A DNA stretch of 64,000 bases from Henricia sp. BOLD:AAB3569 (GCA_037783545.1 JBBELK010000936.1:248001-312000), one strand, 5' to 3'; numbered from the stretch's first letter, positions 36,805-49,010 are shown. A program made the numbers and translations. Notes: generated from the sequence alone by a model not told the origin.

Positions 36805-38202
36805 AGGTTTATGAAGTTATATTTGTTTTTGTATTGTCCTGCGCAGCCATCAGTGAGGTAATGGATTTTTTAAAATTAATTTTATGCACCCTCATGGACC
36901 ATCCAAACAGTTCAAGTGCCCATTGGAACCTGATAAATGCTGGGTTACTGAAGCCAATGTTTTATGCAAAGTCAACACCCCATCACTGACATCCTCGTCT
37001 ACCAGAAAGTACTACATCTCACCCAATGACAGCGCACAAATTTCAAGAGTGTACCCAGACTGAATCGTAATTGATCAATAACTTTAGCTGAGTGATCACT
37101 TAAAGACATAATCTATGGTAATGATGTATTATGGTCACAGTAAATGCCATTTGGAATATTGGAATATGTAATTAATTTATTGCTTCTTAAAATGTATGTA
37201 TATCCCATAAGATCTACAAAATTTTCCTACTGCCTGTATAGATTGTACATGTATATGTATGTATTGCATGCCTTGCATATACACGAGTACACATGTACAT
37301 GTAATGTACTTTGCATAGGAATATTACATTTTTACTAAACATGGCAACTTTGAGAAGAGCTGGAAAGCAAACAAAAAATATTATATCTCTAATTTTTTGA
37401 TACTATGAAGAAAACATATGGGGGAAAATTTTCACCGAAGTTCACCTCCGGATCACGTGATCCACGAGGTCAAATTCAAGGTCAAAAGGTCATGAAAACA
37501 TAACATGTTAATGCATGAAAATAATGGCAGATTTGGATTCCTTATGCAATTCCCTTTCCAAACACCAATTAACCCCTGGGGGGTTACTGATTTATGGTCG
37601 TTTGAAAGTTGACAGTCGCGCTCATTTTGACCAAAATCGTCGAAAAAGCGCGCGCCGTATCGCGAAAACCGTAAGTCGGATGAATTTTTTATTTTGAAAT
37701 TTGAGCTTGTTGAGTCAAAGTTACCCTATAAACCAAATTTGAGCAAATTTGAAGAGGGTAGGGTTAAAAATTTCAGGTGAAATTTACATTGAATGACCCC
37801 TATGAACTGACATTAGCAAATTATAGCATTTTATTCAGTTCAGCAAGTAATTAATTGGATTTCTGGTAACGGAATTACGTTTTATGTGTACATGTATGTG
37901 GAATTACCCCAAGATGCAAGTCAAACAATCCCAGCCCTGTACTCCTTGGATAAGTCAGATCCATGAAAACTTTCCAATTTTGTCAGACTTGAGCAAAATA
38001 AATTAATATTAATTGAGGCAATCCTTATTCTGTTCATATTGCGCCAGGATACTACTCTCAAGTCGGGATACTTTCAAAAATAAAAAAACAAATGCCATCG
38101 TGACAAACATAAGCGGAACTGTACTGATGTAACTGACTATTGAATCTGACTTATCCCAGGTTCCCTTTAATATGGCATTTTAAAACTTTTTTTCTTTCTT
38201 TT

Positions 38203-41200
38203 CTACATCGAGCTGTGTTCCCCTTGTATAAAATGAATCGTGAACTCGTATTTGTCCCTAAAAACAGCACCACACTGATTACATTCAAAAGCACTCCGCC
38301 TGCCATGGCAGCCCATGTGCATGATGTACATGACGCTGTCACTAAAGATGACATCACAATGCTCACAGGTGTAGCTAGTGGTCTGCGTCTGACCAGTGTC
38401 CTGCTCCACTCGGGTGTAGGAATCTCTTTTGACTGGAAGAGTCGACTTGGTCTCCTCCTCTGTCCCCGAGCTACTGGCCGGTTGGGATGTTACTTCGGTT
38501 GACGGCATTTCACGAGTTGTCAGAAGTTCATCCGTGCCCGTTGAGGCAGCAGGATGCATTCTCTGCTCCCATAGAGCACTGCTTGCTGATGAGGTCCCTT
38601 GCACTAAGAGGTGCCGGATTAATGAGTCACTGTTTGAAGTAGTTTTGCTAGTGCCGCTTTCGGAGACTCTGGTGCTAGTGCAGCTAACACTGGGATACTT
38701 GTACCCTGCAAGAGTTTTGATGTCTGGTTTGATGTCAGGCTGCTCGGCGTGGGAAACTGCCTGCTGTTCCCGATTGAGAGAGGGAACCGTTCTGAACGAA
38801 GTGCTAGATTCAGCAGGCAGGTTAGAGCTGATATCATCAGTGGTGGTTGGTGGGCTGTGGTGGCCGTCTTCAGAAATCAGTCTGACCCGCTTCCGAGCAG
38901 GGTTTGGAAGTTCAGGTTGATGCATGTGGGTTGACTGAGCCCAGCGAAAAGATCTGACTTGACGGGCAGGTGGACGGTCATCAACGTGCACGTGGGTAGT
39001 CATGACGGGCTGACTGTCCATGATGGAGGTTGGGATGGTGGAGCTGGTTACGCTCTGGCAAGTAGAAGGCAGTTCAACAGGGTTTGTCAGATACTGGCGA
39101 AGCACATCCTGTTGGCTGTGACTAAATGAGTAATTGGACGAACCAGCAATGCCTGCTACAGTTGCAGTTGGAACCACACCCATGCCACTGCTGTCCCTAT
39201 TTCCACTAGGTCGGAGGGCTTCCTGCAGCCTGTTTATTCCTGCCCCTGACGGCCCTGGCTCATTGGTCCGCTGTAGTAGGTCCCGCACAGTGCTTCCCCC
39301 GAGGCCTGTTCCAAGTGGATGTATCCTGTGACTGCCACTGATTCTGTCATCGGTGTTTGGTGGCCAGCCTGTCCAAGGTTGGTGCCTTTGCTGATCGGGA
39401 AGGGGATCATCTGTCCTTTTGGCCCGTTTCCAGCCAGAGAAACCGTGATCATCTGGTTGTTTATTTGTGCCTTGCCTGGAGAGATAGTTTTGACTGGTGA
39501 ACCAGTTGCTGTAATCACTGAACCTCAACTGTGGTCGACGACGGAAACCCGGCTGGACAGGAGCAGTGATCTGTGTCCTGTGACTATTTGGAGGCACTTG
39601 TTGAAGCGGCTGTTGTTGCTGAAGGTTCCTGGTGTCTGGGTCAGGGTTCTGCTCGGCAGAAGTTTGGTCCCCAGTATTTGGTTCCTGAATTTGTTCGGCA
39701 ATGTTCCTCAGCATGGAACTGATCAAACCACTAGAGCCTTCAGGTGTTTCCTCCCGCATAGGAGCTCGAGGTCTGGGCGGAATGACCTGATGAAAAACTA
39801 AAACTGGCTGGCCGCTCTTTTTACCTTTCATCAATTTGGGATTATCGCCTTCATTGCTAGCGTGTGGGCTATCTCCGCCGTTTGATTCCTCATTCGGAGT
39901 AGTAGGACTAACGGCTTCTTGTTGTGGAGTGGGAGTTGGAAGTTTAACACCAGTGCTTGAACTTCTTTTTCTCTTTGCCTTGGGACGAAGCAAAGTTTCA
40001 AGTCGTTTCCCTTCCATGTTTACAAAATTGACAAGCTTCCTGGCAAACTGTTTTGGGGAGTTCCTTGGGCGAAGTCGCCCTGATCCCGGACTTGTGCTAA
40101 GTCGACCAGGGCTAATTCTCCTTGCCCCAGAACTGAAATTAGCCTCTGTATCCATTGGCTCTTGTTTAACAGTCACAGGAACAAAATCTGATGCCGAGTC
40201 ACACAAAGAGCCGACTTCATCTCCTGGGGAGTTACTTGTTTTAACACCGACTTCAGGTCTCAATCCTTTTACTGTTGCTGGTGGAGAACACAGTTCTGGT
40301 TCACACAGTGAGGAAGTGGGATCCTGGTATCTCCCACCATCAAGGTCTTTCATTTCAGCTTCTGTTGGCTTGCTGTCCTCTACATGTACATGTACTACAT
40401 CAGAACGTTCAGTTTCTTCACAATCTCTTGGCTGGTAATCAAGAATGTTACAATGGGTTGCATTCTCAGCCTTTGGTGATGCATGTCCAGAGCTGCATAT
40501 TGTGTTTTCTTGAGTGGTAGGATTTACCATGCTTTGTACAGTCTCAGTACTAGTATAAGCGGGTGTGTGAGAGGTTACACGTACATCTCTCTGGCAGTGG
40601 TCGGGAGAGGCATTTACTGTAGAACACGGTACTTGAGAAGAACAAGTGTCAACAGATTGTGCATCTGAGTCAGAATCTTTTGGAGTCCAAAAAGCAGTTT
40701 CTTTTCTTATTTCAGCATCGACCAGGGAAGTAATGGAGTATCCTTGAGACTGACAGTGGACTGATTTCTGTGCAACACAGGGAACTGAGGAAGTGTCCTC
40801 TGAGCAAGGTTCCAAGTCTGAACTGGCACACCCCGTACATGTACTTTGTTCACTACGGATATCAGTTGGATGAAGTAGACTCTCCACACTGTAGCCTTGA
40901 ATCTTGCAGTGTCCACTTTCAACATCAGGTTCTGTTATCTGCCCAGCATTTGTCGAGACGCTGACATATTCTTGTGGCCCTGTAGTTCCGGTATTGTAAA
41001 GGTCGGCATGTGTGACATCACTGGTAGAGCACGGATGCTGCTGGATGCTCTCAAAGGACGCCCTGGCTGTCGGCACCTCTGTGCTCACATGGGTATTGTC
41101 TTGTGTACATGTATGTACCGGTACATGCTCTGCACAACTCCCTTCATGATTGCTAACGTTGTCATCTTGCAAACGATGACTTTGTTTCTCAGTACAATGG

Positions 41201-41427
41201 ACCGAAACCATTTGCTCTACATGCATTTGTTCTGGCACTATTTCACTGTCACTGTCTGCGGTGACTTTCAAATGGTTGTGGTCATCAGATTGACTTTTGG
41301 AGTGCCCAGTGTTACTCTTGGCCTCGCTGTTTGTTACTAAGGGCTGTTCGTCCCTTTGACGATATTCAGACTCACTATCTGAAACTTCGTTGTCCACTCC
41401 ACTAACATCCTGAATAGAGCCTTCCAT
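38203..41427 (-). CDS. Ikaros/Hunchback/TRPS1-type C-terminal double zinc-finger protein (long single exon)
   Basis: Open reading frame of 1074 codons. The last 58 residues hold two C2H2 fingers: C1021-C1024-H1037-H1041 ([20 protein letters not shown]) and C1049-C1052-H1065-H1071 ([20 protein letters not shown]). The VMY-HMGCHG and DKYEF-H elements are those of the C-terminal protein-protein interaction fingers of Ikaros-family, Hunchback and TRPS1 factors, which act in the nucleus as chromatin-linked transcription regulators. The remaining 1000 residues are hydrophilic, rich in Ser, Thr, Pro and Gln and probably disordered, with a basic patch near residue 490 ([11 protein letters not shown]). 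No DNA-binding N-terminal fingers are present in this exon. The ATG at 41427 has an in-frame stop upstream, but an acceptor-like TTTTGCAACAG lies 11 bases before it, so this may be the last exon of a longer gene. Coding is supported by length and base composition. The exact subfamily is uncertain. Confidence 0.85.
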   Translation of the reverse strand: MEGSIQDVSGVDNEVSDSESEYRQRDEQPLVTNSEAKSNTGHSKSQSDDHNHLKVTADSDSEIVPEQMHVEQMVSVHCTEKQSHRLQDDNVSNHEGSCAEHVPVHTCTQDNTHVSTEVPTARASFESIQQHPCSTSDVTHADLYNTGTTGPQEYVSVSTNAGQITEPDVESGHCKIQGYSVESLLHPTDIRSEQSTCTGCASSDLEPCSEDTSSVPCVAQKSVHCQSQGYSITSLVDAEIRKETAFWTPKDSDSDAQSVDTCSSQVPCSTVNASPDHCQRDVRVTSHTPAYTSTETVQSMVNPTTQENTICSSGHASPKAENATHCNILDYQPRDCEETERSDVVHVHVEDSKPTEAEMKDLDGGRYQDPTSSLCEPELCSPPATVKGLRPEVGVKTSNSPGDEVGSLCDSASDFVPVTVKQEPMDTEANFSSGARRISPGRLSTSPGSGRLRPRNSPKQFARKLVNFVNMEGKRLETLLRPKAKRKRSSSTGVKLPTPTPQQEAVSPTTPNEESNGGDSPHASNEGDNPKLMKGKKSGQPVLVFHQVIPPRPRAPMREETPEGSSGLISSMLRNIAEQIQEPNTGDQTSAEQNPDPDTRNLQQQQPLQQVPPNSHRTQITAPVQPGFRRRPQLRFSDYSNWFTSQNYLSRQGTNKQPDDHGFSGWKRAKRTDDPLPDQQRHQPWTGWPPNTDDRISGSHRIHPLGTGLGGSTVRDLLQRTNEPGPSGAGINRLQEALRPSGNRDSSGMGVVPTATVAGIAGSSNYSFSHSQQDVLRQYLTNPVELPSTCQSVTSSTIPTSIMDSQPVMTTHVHVDDRPPARQVRSFRWAQSTHMHQPELPNPARKRVRLISEDGHHSPPTTTDDISSNLPAESSTSFRTVPSLNREQQAVSHAEQPDIKPDIKTLAGYKYPSVSCTSTRVSESGTSKTTSNSDSLIRHLLVQGTSSASSALWEQRMHPAASTGTDELLTTREMPSTEVTSQPASSSGTEEETKSTLPVKRDSYTRVEQDTGQTQTTSYTCEHCDVIFSDSVMYIMHMGCHGRRSAFECNQCGAVFRDKYEFTIHFIQGEHSSM

Positions 41428-42464
41428 AGCAGATAGAGCTGTTGCAAAACATGCACAGCTACAGGTAAGTTTCAGGACTACTCAATGTGGGTGGGTTTAT
41501 TCGGTCCTCAGTGTCGGTCTCAGGAATGCGAATAAATATTAACATCGGGAATGTCAAGTTTTGATGAGGCTACCAGCATGTTCATGAAGGTCTTCTCGTG
41601 ATGACGAGAATCTGTCACAGATAAAAGAGTAAAAGTATTAGATTACTAATCTTGCAAGTGTATCAAAGCTTGAATTTTAGGAACAAAAATTGCAAGACCA
41701 CAGCCTACAGGGCTAGTACTTACAGTGTAGTTCAAATTGTTTACTATTTTAGGGTGGATTCACAGTGAGACTTTTCACACGTAAAGTTGACACGTGTCGC
41801 TTTGAGAAAACCCACATACACATAACCAGCTTGGAAGGTAGGTCTGTGCATTTTCGAATAACTGACTATTCAAAATTCAATTTGCTTTAATCAAATATAT
41901 TATATTCGATCCATGAACTTTTTCAAAGACTGCCACCCAATTTTGTCGTGTTTTTTTTATTGAAATCAGTACATCCGAACCATACCAGGTACTTGTATGT
42001 AGGAACAGCGCTGGAGGAATCAAGTCCAGGACTTGGACTCGAGTCACAATTTTCATGAGTCGGACTCGACTCGAGTCACATTGGAAAATGACTCGACTCT
42101 GACTTTAAAAAAAGAAAGATATATATTCGCAGGCCAGTCCTTCATTTTTAAGAAGCCCGATCGCACAGGCGCTCCTACCGTGCTTCCAGTCTTTTCGTGA
42201 GAAGCGACAAAAAATATCGAAGGGAAACCACAAAGTTTCCTACCGTACCTTCATGCAAAGAAAATCATGCTAAGTGAACAGAAAGACGACCCTATATTTA
42301 ACCAACACTGTATGCGACACATGTATGCGAGAGGCCGATCCGACTGACCGTAGGCCTACCGGTACGTGTATGTACCGACATGACCGACGTGAGTTTCTGT
42401 CATGCAGATTTTCTTTTCAGGAGGAACATCAACCCCCATGTGAAGGTGTGCATACATGTACATG

Positions 42465-43060
42465 TACAAGTGTGACGTCATAATGACAAGATCAGGTATC
42501 ATATTGCAAAATTACCAAAATATGCATGTTTTAAAATGCTTCCGTTTCGAAAACCATGTGACCAAGAATCTCTGTATTTGGCAGGCTTATAGATCACATC
42601 CTGTGCTTAAAGTTTTCTTTCTGTGGGAATTTTCATTGGACTCGCATCCTTCTAGGGTCAATTTGAGGTCAAAGTTCAATGAAGACTAAAATCTCAATTT
42701 GTGCAACCATGCCCATCAAACCAAGCTGGATCTTTAAGATAATAGATACAGGCCCTATGGCAGAGTTTCACCAGCATACATGTACATGTGGGTATAATAT
42801 CATGATGGCATCAAGTGTGACGTCATCAAGTATCAAATAATAGCCCAAAAATGACAAAAATATGTTTTAAAACGTTTCTGTCTTGAAAACCAAGTTAACC
42901 AGGATCTTCATATTTGGCACACACATGGATCAGATCGAGGCCTCCATGTACACGTACGTTTTTCTTCCAGTGGGCATTTTCATTTGACCCTTCCTTCTGG
43001 GGTCAATTCGAGGTCAAAGTTCAGCAAAAACGTAAATCTCAGTTTTTGCACTTACACTGT
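42465..43060 (+). repeat. Two diverged tandem units of about 350 bp
   Basis: 42465-42700 and 42815-43055 share GTGTGACGTCAT, AAAATATG-TTTTAAAA, TTTCATT, GGTCAATT-GAGGTCAAAGTTCA and TAAATCTCA in the same order. The units are diverged, with AGGTCA-containing phrases at the end of each. Confidence 0.65.
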
Positions 43061-43564
43061 ACATGTACTGGGACAACTTACTGACTGTCACAATGTGAAG
43101 TATTATTCTTTGATACATATAGTAACTCAATTATTTTCCTTTCTTGTCATGGTTTGCACCATGAGAGAAAAAAACATTTTTTAGTCAGGCTGTTTCCCTT
43201 ACCACAACATAAATATTTAAATATGCAAATTAGTTTCTTATGCAGATTTCTGTGTGCTGCACACTTTTCCCTAGGAATGGGGAAGGCATTTTCATGCTTC
43301 AGTAATTCTTTTTAAGCCTGAAGTGCTATGTGCATGCATGCAGAGTTGGAGTCAGACACACCCAAGTTCTCTATGAGGCAACATGTGTTGTAGTGTGTGG
43401 GCACTACAGTACATGTAGTAGAGTTGCCCTGGGTGTGGTCTATATACCAATAACCCAGCACTATATACTCAGTGTATTTTAGATCCAACTGTGAGTTGCA
43501 TGTGTGGCCTACATGTATGCTCGCTTACAGCTCAGCTTCACAGCCAGTTTTCAGAACTGGGACA

Positions 43565-43757
43565 GACTGAGTTTTAGCCTGTGTGGAACTCTTGCTATAT
43601 TTGCGATGTCCTGTGTGGAACTCTTGCTATAATCGGCGATGTCCTGTGTGTGGAACTCTTGCCATACATGTAAACCTACCATTGGCGTGTGTGGAACTCT
43701 TGCCATTAACCTACCGTTGGCGATGTCCTATGTGGAACCCTTGCCATAACCTACATT
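43565..43757 (+). repeat. Minisatellite, GTGTGGAACTCTTGCCAT core
   Basis: Five imperfect copies of a 35-50-bp unit around TGTGTGGAACTCTTGC, with GGCGATGTCCT and AACCTACC in most units. The open frames across it are repeat artefacts. Confidence 0.8.
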
Positions 43758-43983
43758 GTACTGGGAGGCCCAAGGAGAACGTCAAGAAGAGTACGGAAGG
43801 CCCATGGTGGCTGCGCTCTCATGTCACGCGCATTTACATGATGTATATGGCGCCGCACATAACCGTTTAGTTTCGTTTGACGATGCACAACTACGTACAT
43901 GTTTGCGGAAAAAAAAGACTGTTATCGCGATAAGGAGTCGAAGACGGTTCTCTTCGGCAACAACTGTCGGAAATAGAAATTTG

Positions 43984-44384
43984 GGTATTTTTTTCGTATA
44001 CATTGAACAAAGATTTTAAGGAAATTACCTCCTGGAATCAACACAATGTAATTTTAAGATATACTTCCCACTTGCACTTTTGTCGCAAATGTTGCTTTTG
44101 TGTAGAAAAATCACGTTTTCTTCTTCAAAAATTGCCTTCAGTTAGTGCACAAAATAACCATTCACGCGCGCGCAGCGCCCTCTGTTGTCGCGCTTATGCA
44201 CAGACCGCTCACCGCGTCATTTTGTGCATTACTTTATGCAGTAATTTTATCATTTATTTATCTCAGAAATGCAACATTTGCGACGGAAGTGTCAGTGGGA
44301 AGTATATCTTAGAATTGAATAAGCTATCGATTCCAATATATAAATTTACCCAAATCCGTGTTCAATATATATGAAAAAAATACC
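43984..44384. mobile_element. hAT-type MITE copy 3, 7-of-8 duplication
   Basis: Same termini as 8492-8896. GAAATTTG at 43976-43983 corresponds to TAAATTTG at 44385-44392. Confidence 0.88.
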
Positions 44385-45135
44385 TAAATTTGATTAAAAA
44401 ACGGCAATGTAAGTACATTGTAGTTCTTTTTACTTGTTTTCCAATCAAGTATCTAAAACCACACAACCAGCTGGAAATTGTGTGTGTGATTCCAATTTCG
44501 AGACAAAATGACAACCAGCCACTACATGTACATGAAAAAGGGGAAATTTATAAAACCCGGAGGTCGAAGGTACACGGAGGTCGATCTAAAATTTATGTTA
44601 GAGCTAGAAGAGATCTGCAAACAAGGGAAACGATACTCTGTGAATACAATGTATAGCAACAATATATGTTTGTCTGCCGGTTGATCACATTTCACCAAAC
44701 GGTTATAACAAGTCGAACTTTTTTTGCTTGCCCAGTCCCCACCCAGAGCTCCATTGCGCTTATACATGTATCTAGCGACCCGGGCCAAAGGTTGATGTAA
44801 AATTCGCGATACAGCTGGAATACTTACATGTACATGTACATATGTAGGCAAATTTGCCCAAAGTGTGAAACTGTCCCTGTTTTGTCAAACGGCCATTCCA
44901 ATTTCGCTAAAGTTTTTAAAATTAATGTCTAACTTTAAAAAACAATTTCTACCTCCGGGTTACCTCCGACCTCCGGGTTTGAAAAGGGTGTGCACAGGCT
45001 AACTTCTGTCTTGAAGTTGAAAGGTACAATTTCAGCCGAGTTTTGAGGTTGAAAGTGTCGCTGTATTGAGCGACGTCGCTCATTAAAGTGACGCAAAGCG
45101 TCGCTGGATCAAGCGACGTCACGTTGCTCAGTTAA

Positions 45136-45562
45136 AGGCAGTATACATGATTCTTATCTCGAAAATCGGAAATGTTCACAGATTTACGCCTAACTTACAC
45201 AATATAAGCATGATGATCGTAGAAAACTTCCTCTGAAATGGTTTTGTCTAAAGTGCTAGTCTTTGAGAAATGAGCAAAAGAAAGTTTTCGTCTCACGAGA
45301 CGAAAATTCAATTCGCCCCGAAACCATTTTGCCCAAGTGCCATTTCGCCCCCAAACCACTTTGCCCGAGTGCCATTTTGCCCCAAATCACTTTGTCCAAA
45401 CACAATTGCCAAAATGCTACTTCGCCCCAAAACCACTTCGTGCACAGGCCGTGGTTCAGGGCGAAATGGTTTTGGGGCGAAATGACTGCAAACTCTTTTT
45501 GTTTTACTGTACGTAGCTGGTTTTTGCTCGGGTTGGTTTTAATCATGCATATCTTCAATGCA
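45136..45562 (+). mobile_element. Family C element, copy 2 (truncated right end)
   Basis: TTAA at 45132-45135, then AGGCAGTATACATGATTC. The GAAATGGTTTTG and TCTCACGAGACGAAAATTCA blocks are followed by TTCGCCCC-AAACCA variants. It is lost after AATCATGCATATCTTC. Confidence 0.75.
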
Positions 45563-45682
45563 TTAACATATTTATGAGGACACATCGGCAGCCGGATGCA
45601 GCCAATGCGTCGCTCAATTGTCAATTGAGTGTTGGTCCCCCCACTAGTACTACTCCCAGGTTGGACTCCGTACTGCATATTA

Positions 45683-46005
45683 CATAATAATAATAGTGGA
45701 TTCTTTTATAGCGCACATATCCACCCTGCGGGATGCTCCTGGCGCTGCTGCCATTATTACCGCTGCCGTCAGTGAATCACCAGAACCATTTCGCTTTTAA
45801 CTAGGTGGCTGCTGGCCAGGCGCTCAACCCTATCAGCAGTTAGATTGTGGCATTCCCCTTAACAGCTTGGGTTGACAAGGCAACTGGGATTAAGTGCCTT
45901 GCCCAGGGGCACAGACACGTTGGTCGAAGTGGGGCTCGAACCCGCAACCTCTGATTGGGAGTCCCGCTTCATACCCGGACCCACTAGACCATACGCGCTC
46001 CATGA
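45683..46005 (-). mobile_element. tRNA-derived SINE with (ATT)n tail
   Basis: On the minus strand the head GAGCGCGTATGGTCTAGTGG and GGTTGCGGGTTCGAGCCCC (B box) resemble a tRNA with a CCC-type anticodon region (possibly Gly). The body has GGGCAAGGCACTTAATCCCA. The 3' end GCGCTATAAAAGAATCC-ACTATTATTATTATG resembles the LINE tail at 35921. Related fragments lie at 18480 and 52240. Confidence 0.82.
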
Positions 46006-47433
46006 CTGCACGCGCTACATACTGTCATGACTGTAGGCCTAGGCTACGTATGGGGTATGAAGTATGTGGTACGGAGTCCAACCTGGGCTAGGGCTGGGTC
46101 CAACCTGTCTACTGTACTGCCTGGTCATGCTGATCATCAATCATGGAGGAAGGATTCCTCCGTATGCATCATCATGCATTGTCATGTGAACGAGTTTAAA
46201 ATATTTTTCACCTCGTCACGTCCCGGGCTCCGTACATGATGAGTCATTAAAAAAAAACACATTCTGATTAGGCCTACCCATCAAATAAAAACGGCAATAA
46301 ATGATTGCTACAAAAATAATTAATTACCACTTCTCAGAAGGTGCAGTTCACAGGTTCAGTTGTTGAATCTCATGATCTATTCGAGTTTGACGCCATGTTT
46401 GCAAATCAATTCCTCATTAGACTGCGGACCAGCCAAGTTGCATTTCCCTTCAGTTTGTGCATGATACGGAATGTACACCAGCGAATAACTTCGTCCTTGT
46501 GAAAGTCTGGTTTCCCAAACATTCATTGACGAATACTGATGAGAATGAGGGATCCATTTTTTTCACCTACCTGCGTAATACTAGCCTCAATCAGTCTCTC
46601 CAGTCGTAAGACAACTGAGAATACATTCACCCAAATTTAAAAAATAAGTTTACTCTAGGACTATGGGCGTAAACAAAAAACATAATAATAATAATAACTC
46701 CTAGATCTTAATGCTGCAAACGGTCGACACCACGGGGAACCTTTCCCGAACGACCACCGAAATTTCGGCAAGAATCACTCAAATTGACACAATTTCTCTA
46801 CCCAAAACTTCCAAAAATGGTTCTAGACCTAATAAAAATGGTTTTTGACATACAAAAAATGGTTTTTGACCTTTAAAAAATGGTTTTTAACCTCCAAAAT
46901 ATTGGGGCTACACCAAATTGTCGCCCTAACCGACCATTTCGCCCTAACATAACTTTCTACGCAAAAATTGTAACCCTATTGGATAAAATAGAAAAAAGTG
47001 AATAAATAACTAATAATAAACATTATTTAGGCTAATCTCTAATTAGTAGGTCAAACAGGACCCATTTTAAGAAAATCATGGCTTACGTGTCTGGCCCAAG
47101 AAAAGTTTCTGTCGCGCCTTTAAAGATAGTAGGCCTACATGTAAAACGGCGCCTATTTCCACTGAATAAACCTATAAAAGTATATGTTGATAAAACTGCC
47201 TTGTAGAAATTTCAGCCACACGGCATTTAATACTGCAGAAAACCTTAAAAATCAATGTTGCAGACAACGTTTTAAAAAAAACAGCGCTTTCAGTTGGCAA
47301 TTTGTCCCACCAAAATATCATTTTCACACGAACAAAATCGGGAGGTGTTTAATTGTTACCATGCTATCAACACTTTTAGTCGGAGTAAAGAAAAATTTGG
47401 GGTAACTGCAATCTGTCTTGGGGCTTTAATTAA

Positions 47434-48125
47434 AGGCAGTGTACATCGACCATAGACAGCCGAAGTGTGACGTGCGTTGCCATGGCAATTGGATCTAAAC
47501 TATCATGTCCGTCGGGAAAAGTACCATTGGAAAAGCACTGAGACACGGTTGAGTGATTTTTAATTTAGATCCAATTGCCTAGGCAACCAACAAAAGGTGA
47601 CGTATTCACTTCGGCAGTCTATTGGTAATCTCGAACATCAGAAATGTTCACAGCGGATTTACGCCTTATTAACTTACACAATATAAACATGATGACCGTA
47701 GAAAACTTCCCCTGAAATGGTTTTGCCTAAATTGCTATAGTCTTTGAGAAACGAGTAAAACAATTAGATTTCGTCTCATAAGACGAAAATTCAATTAGCC
47801 CCAAAACCATTTTGCCCAAGTGCCATTTCGCCCAAAACCACTTCGCCCGAGTGCCATTTCGCCCCAAATTACTTCGTCCAAACACTACATCGCCCAAATG
47901 CCACTTCGCCCCAAAACCACTTCGTGCACAGGCTGTGGTTCTGGGCGAAATGATTCAGGGCGAAGTGGTTTTGGGGCGAAATGACTGCAAACCCTTTTTT
48001 GACTTTTCTCAAAAGTTACACGAAGTGCGGAGCTGGTTTTTGCTCAGGTTGGTTTTAATCATGCATATCTTCCACCACACAGGGGATACAACTATTTATA
48101 ACAGTTTACCAATCATGTAGGCCTA
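47434..48125 (+). mobile_element. Family C element, copy 3, with internal extra palindrome
   Basis: TTAA at 47430-47433, AGGCAGTGTACAT, then an extra foldback at 47448-47625 (GACAGCCGAAGTG and CACTTCGGCAGTC ends) before the family resumes with CAGAAATGTTCACAG. It ends near CCAATCATGTAGGCCTAG, matching the far end of copy 1. Confidence 0.75.
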
Positions 48126-48180
48126 GATACTTAGTCTATCTTTAAATATGAAATATTTCAACTGGAGAAGTTCCATTGAA

Positions 48181-48530
48181 GGAGCGTGACCAGTCTTATT
48201 TTTGAGCCTCCAATTTTTTGTCCATGGGTGTTGAGATTTTGATACCATATCAAGTGTCATAATTGTTTCATTAACATTCTGAAATATCGCATTCTAAATC
48301 TGTATAATTCCGGGGATATCGTCAAAAAAACACTAAAGTTTACTATAGACATTTACCCGATTACATAAAGCAGTGCAGTATTACACAAACGCCTTTTGCT
48401 TCCACAAATTGGTATTGCAAATTTTATGTTTTCTTCCCATGCATGGATAGTATTTTGGGGATGTATTTCACTCAGATTATTGTTAGGTTAGAACGAATCT
48501 CATTTAGTGGGATAATCTGGTCACGCTCCT
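48181..48530. mobile_element. Family E element with GGAGCGTGACCAG ends
   Basis: GGAGCGTGACCAG at the left and CTGGTCACGCTCC at the right. The body contains TCCATGGGTGTTGAGATTTT and AGTATTTTGGGGATGTATTT. Confidence 0.8.
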
Positions 48531-48710
48531 GTAAATTAGAAAATATACACGTGGGCTTGAGCGACTCCTTTTTGGAGTCCGTCGATATGCGCACTATCGT
48601 CGATTCCAAGTTGGAAATTGGAATCGCGGTTTTGGAGCAGTCGATTTTCAAATCCTGGTAATGATTCGAGAAGTACATGTCGTCCTAACCGCGGTGATTG
48701 TTTAAAGTAT

Positions 48711-49010
48711 AGTGACCAGATCACATTTTTGAGCGCCGTCCTCCCCCGCCCCCCATTTAATCCCATGGGTGTTGAAATTTTGACGTCAGTCACATTGTTC
48801 TCATTACCATTTTGAAATTTCGCATCCTCATTCCAAGGATATTGTCAAAAAAACACCGATGTTTTGTAAACTAATTGTTTCCGGTTACATAAAGCAATGC
48901 AGTGCAGTACGACACCGACTTTTTTGCTTCCACATCCAAATTGGGGATTACAAATTCCCAGTTCAAGTTCCCATGGATAGTATTTTGGGGAGGTATTTTA
49001 CATTAATTTT
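48711..49010 (+). mobile_element. Family E element, partial copy
   Basis: Starts near GTGACCAGATCACATTTTTG and runs through CCCATGGGTGTTGAAATTT to AGTATTTTGGGGAGGTATTT. The right terminus is missing. Confidence 0.7.

Larger units (their letters stand above)
35308..37541. mobile_element. 2.2-kb element with about 620-bp inverted arms around an ORF
   Basis: 35308-36280, minus an insertion, is inverted at 36873-37541. Matching blocks include GGAATCCAAATCTGCCATTA at the outer ends, GATCACGTGATCCGGAGGTG, CATTTATCAGGTT and GAACTGTTTGGATGGTCCAT at the inner side. The outer arms contain spaced AGGTCA half-sites. The unique middle carries a minus-strand 137-codon frame. The left arm is broken by a LINE 3' end. 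Confidence 0.85.
28911..38202. other. Intergenic region between msto1 and the zinc-finger gene
   Basis: Contains the msto1 3' UTR (end not determined) and a series of foldback elements described separately. 33100-33620, 34320-34780 and 34790-35290 show no element or exon that I can name. A GC-richer patch at 33700-33880 with CCAATCACA might be promoter-like, but no gene follows on either strand. Confidence 0.5.

Noticed and set aside
38429-40438. Plus-strand frames of 120-200 codons opposite the zinc-finger exon
   Set aside because: They lie antisense to a long coding exon with biased codon use. None shows a domain.
45925-46005. Possible functional tRNA gene on the minus strand
   Set aside because: It is the head of a SINE. 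The body and (ATT)n tail follow directly.
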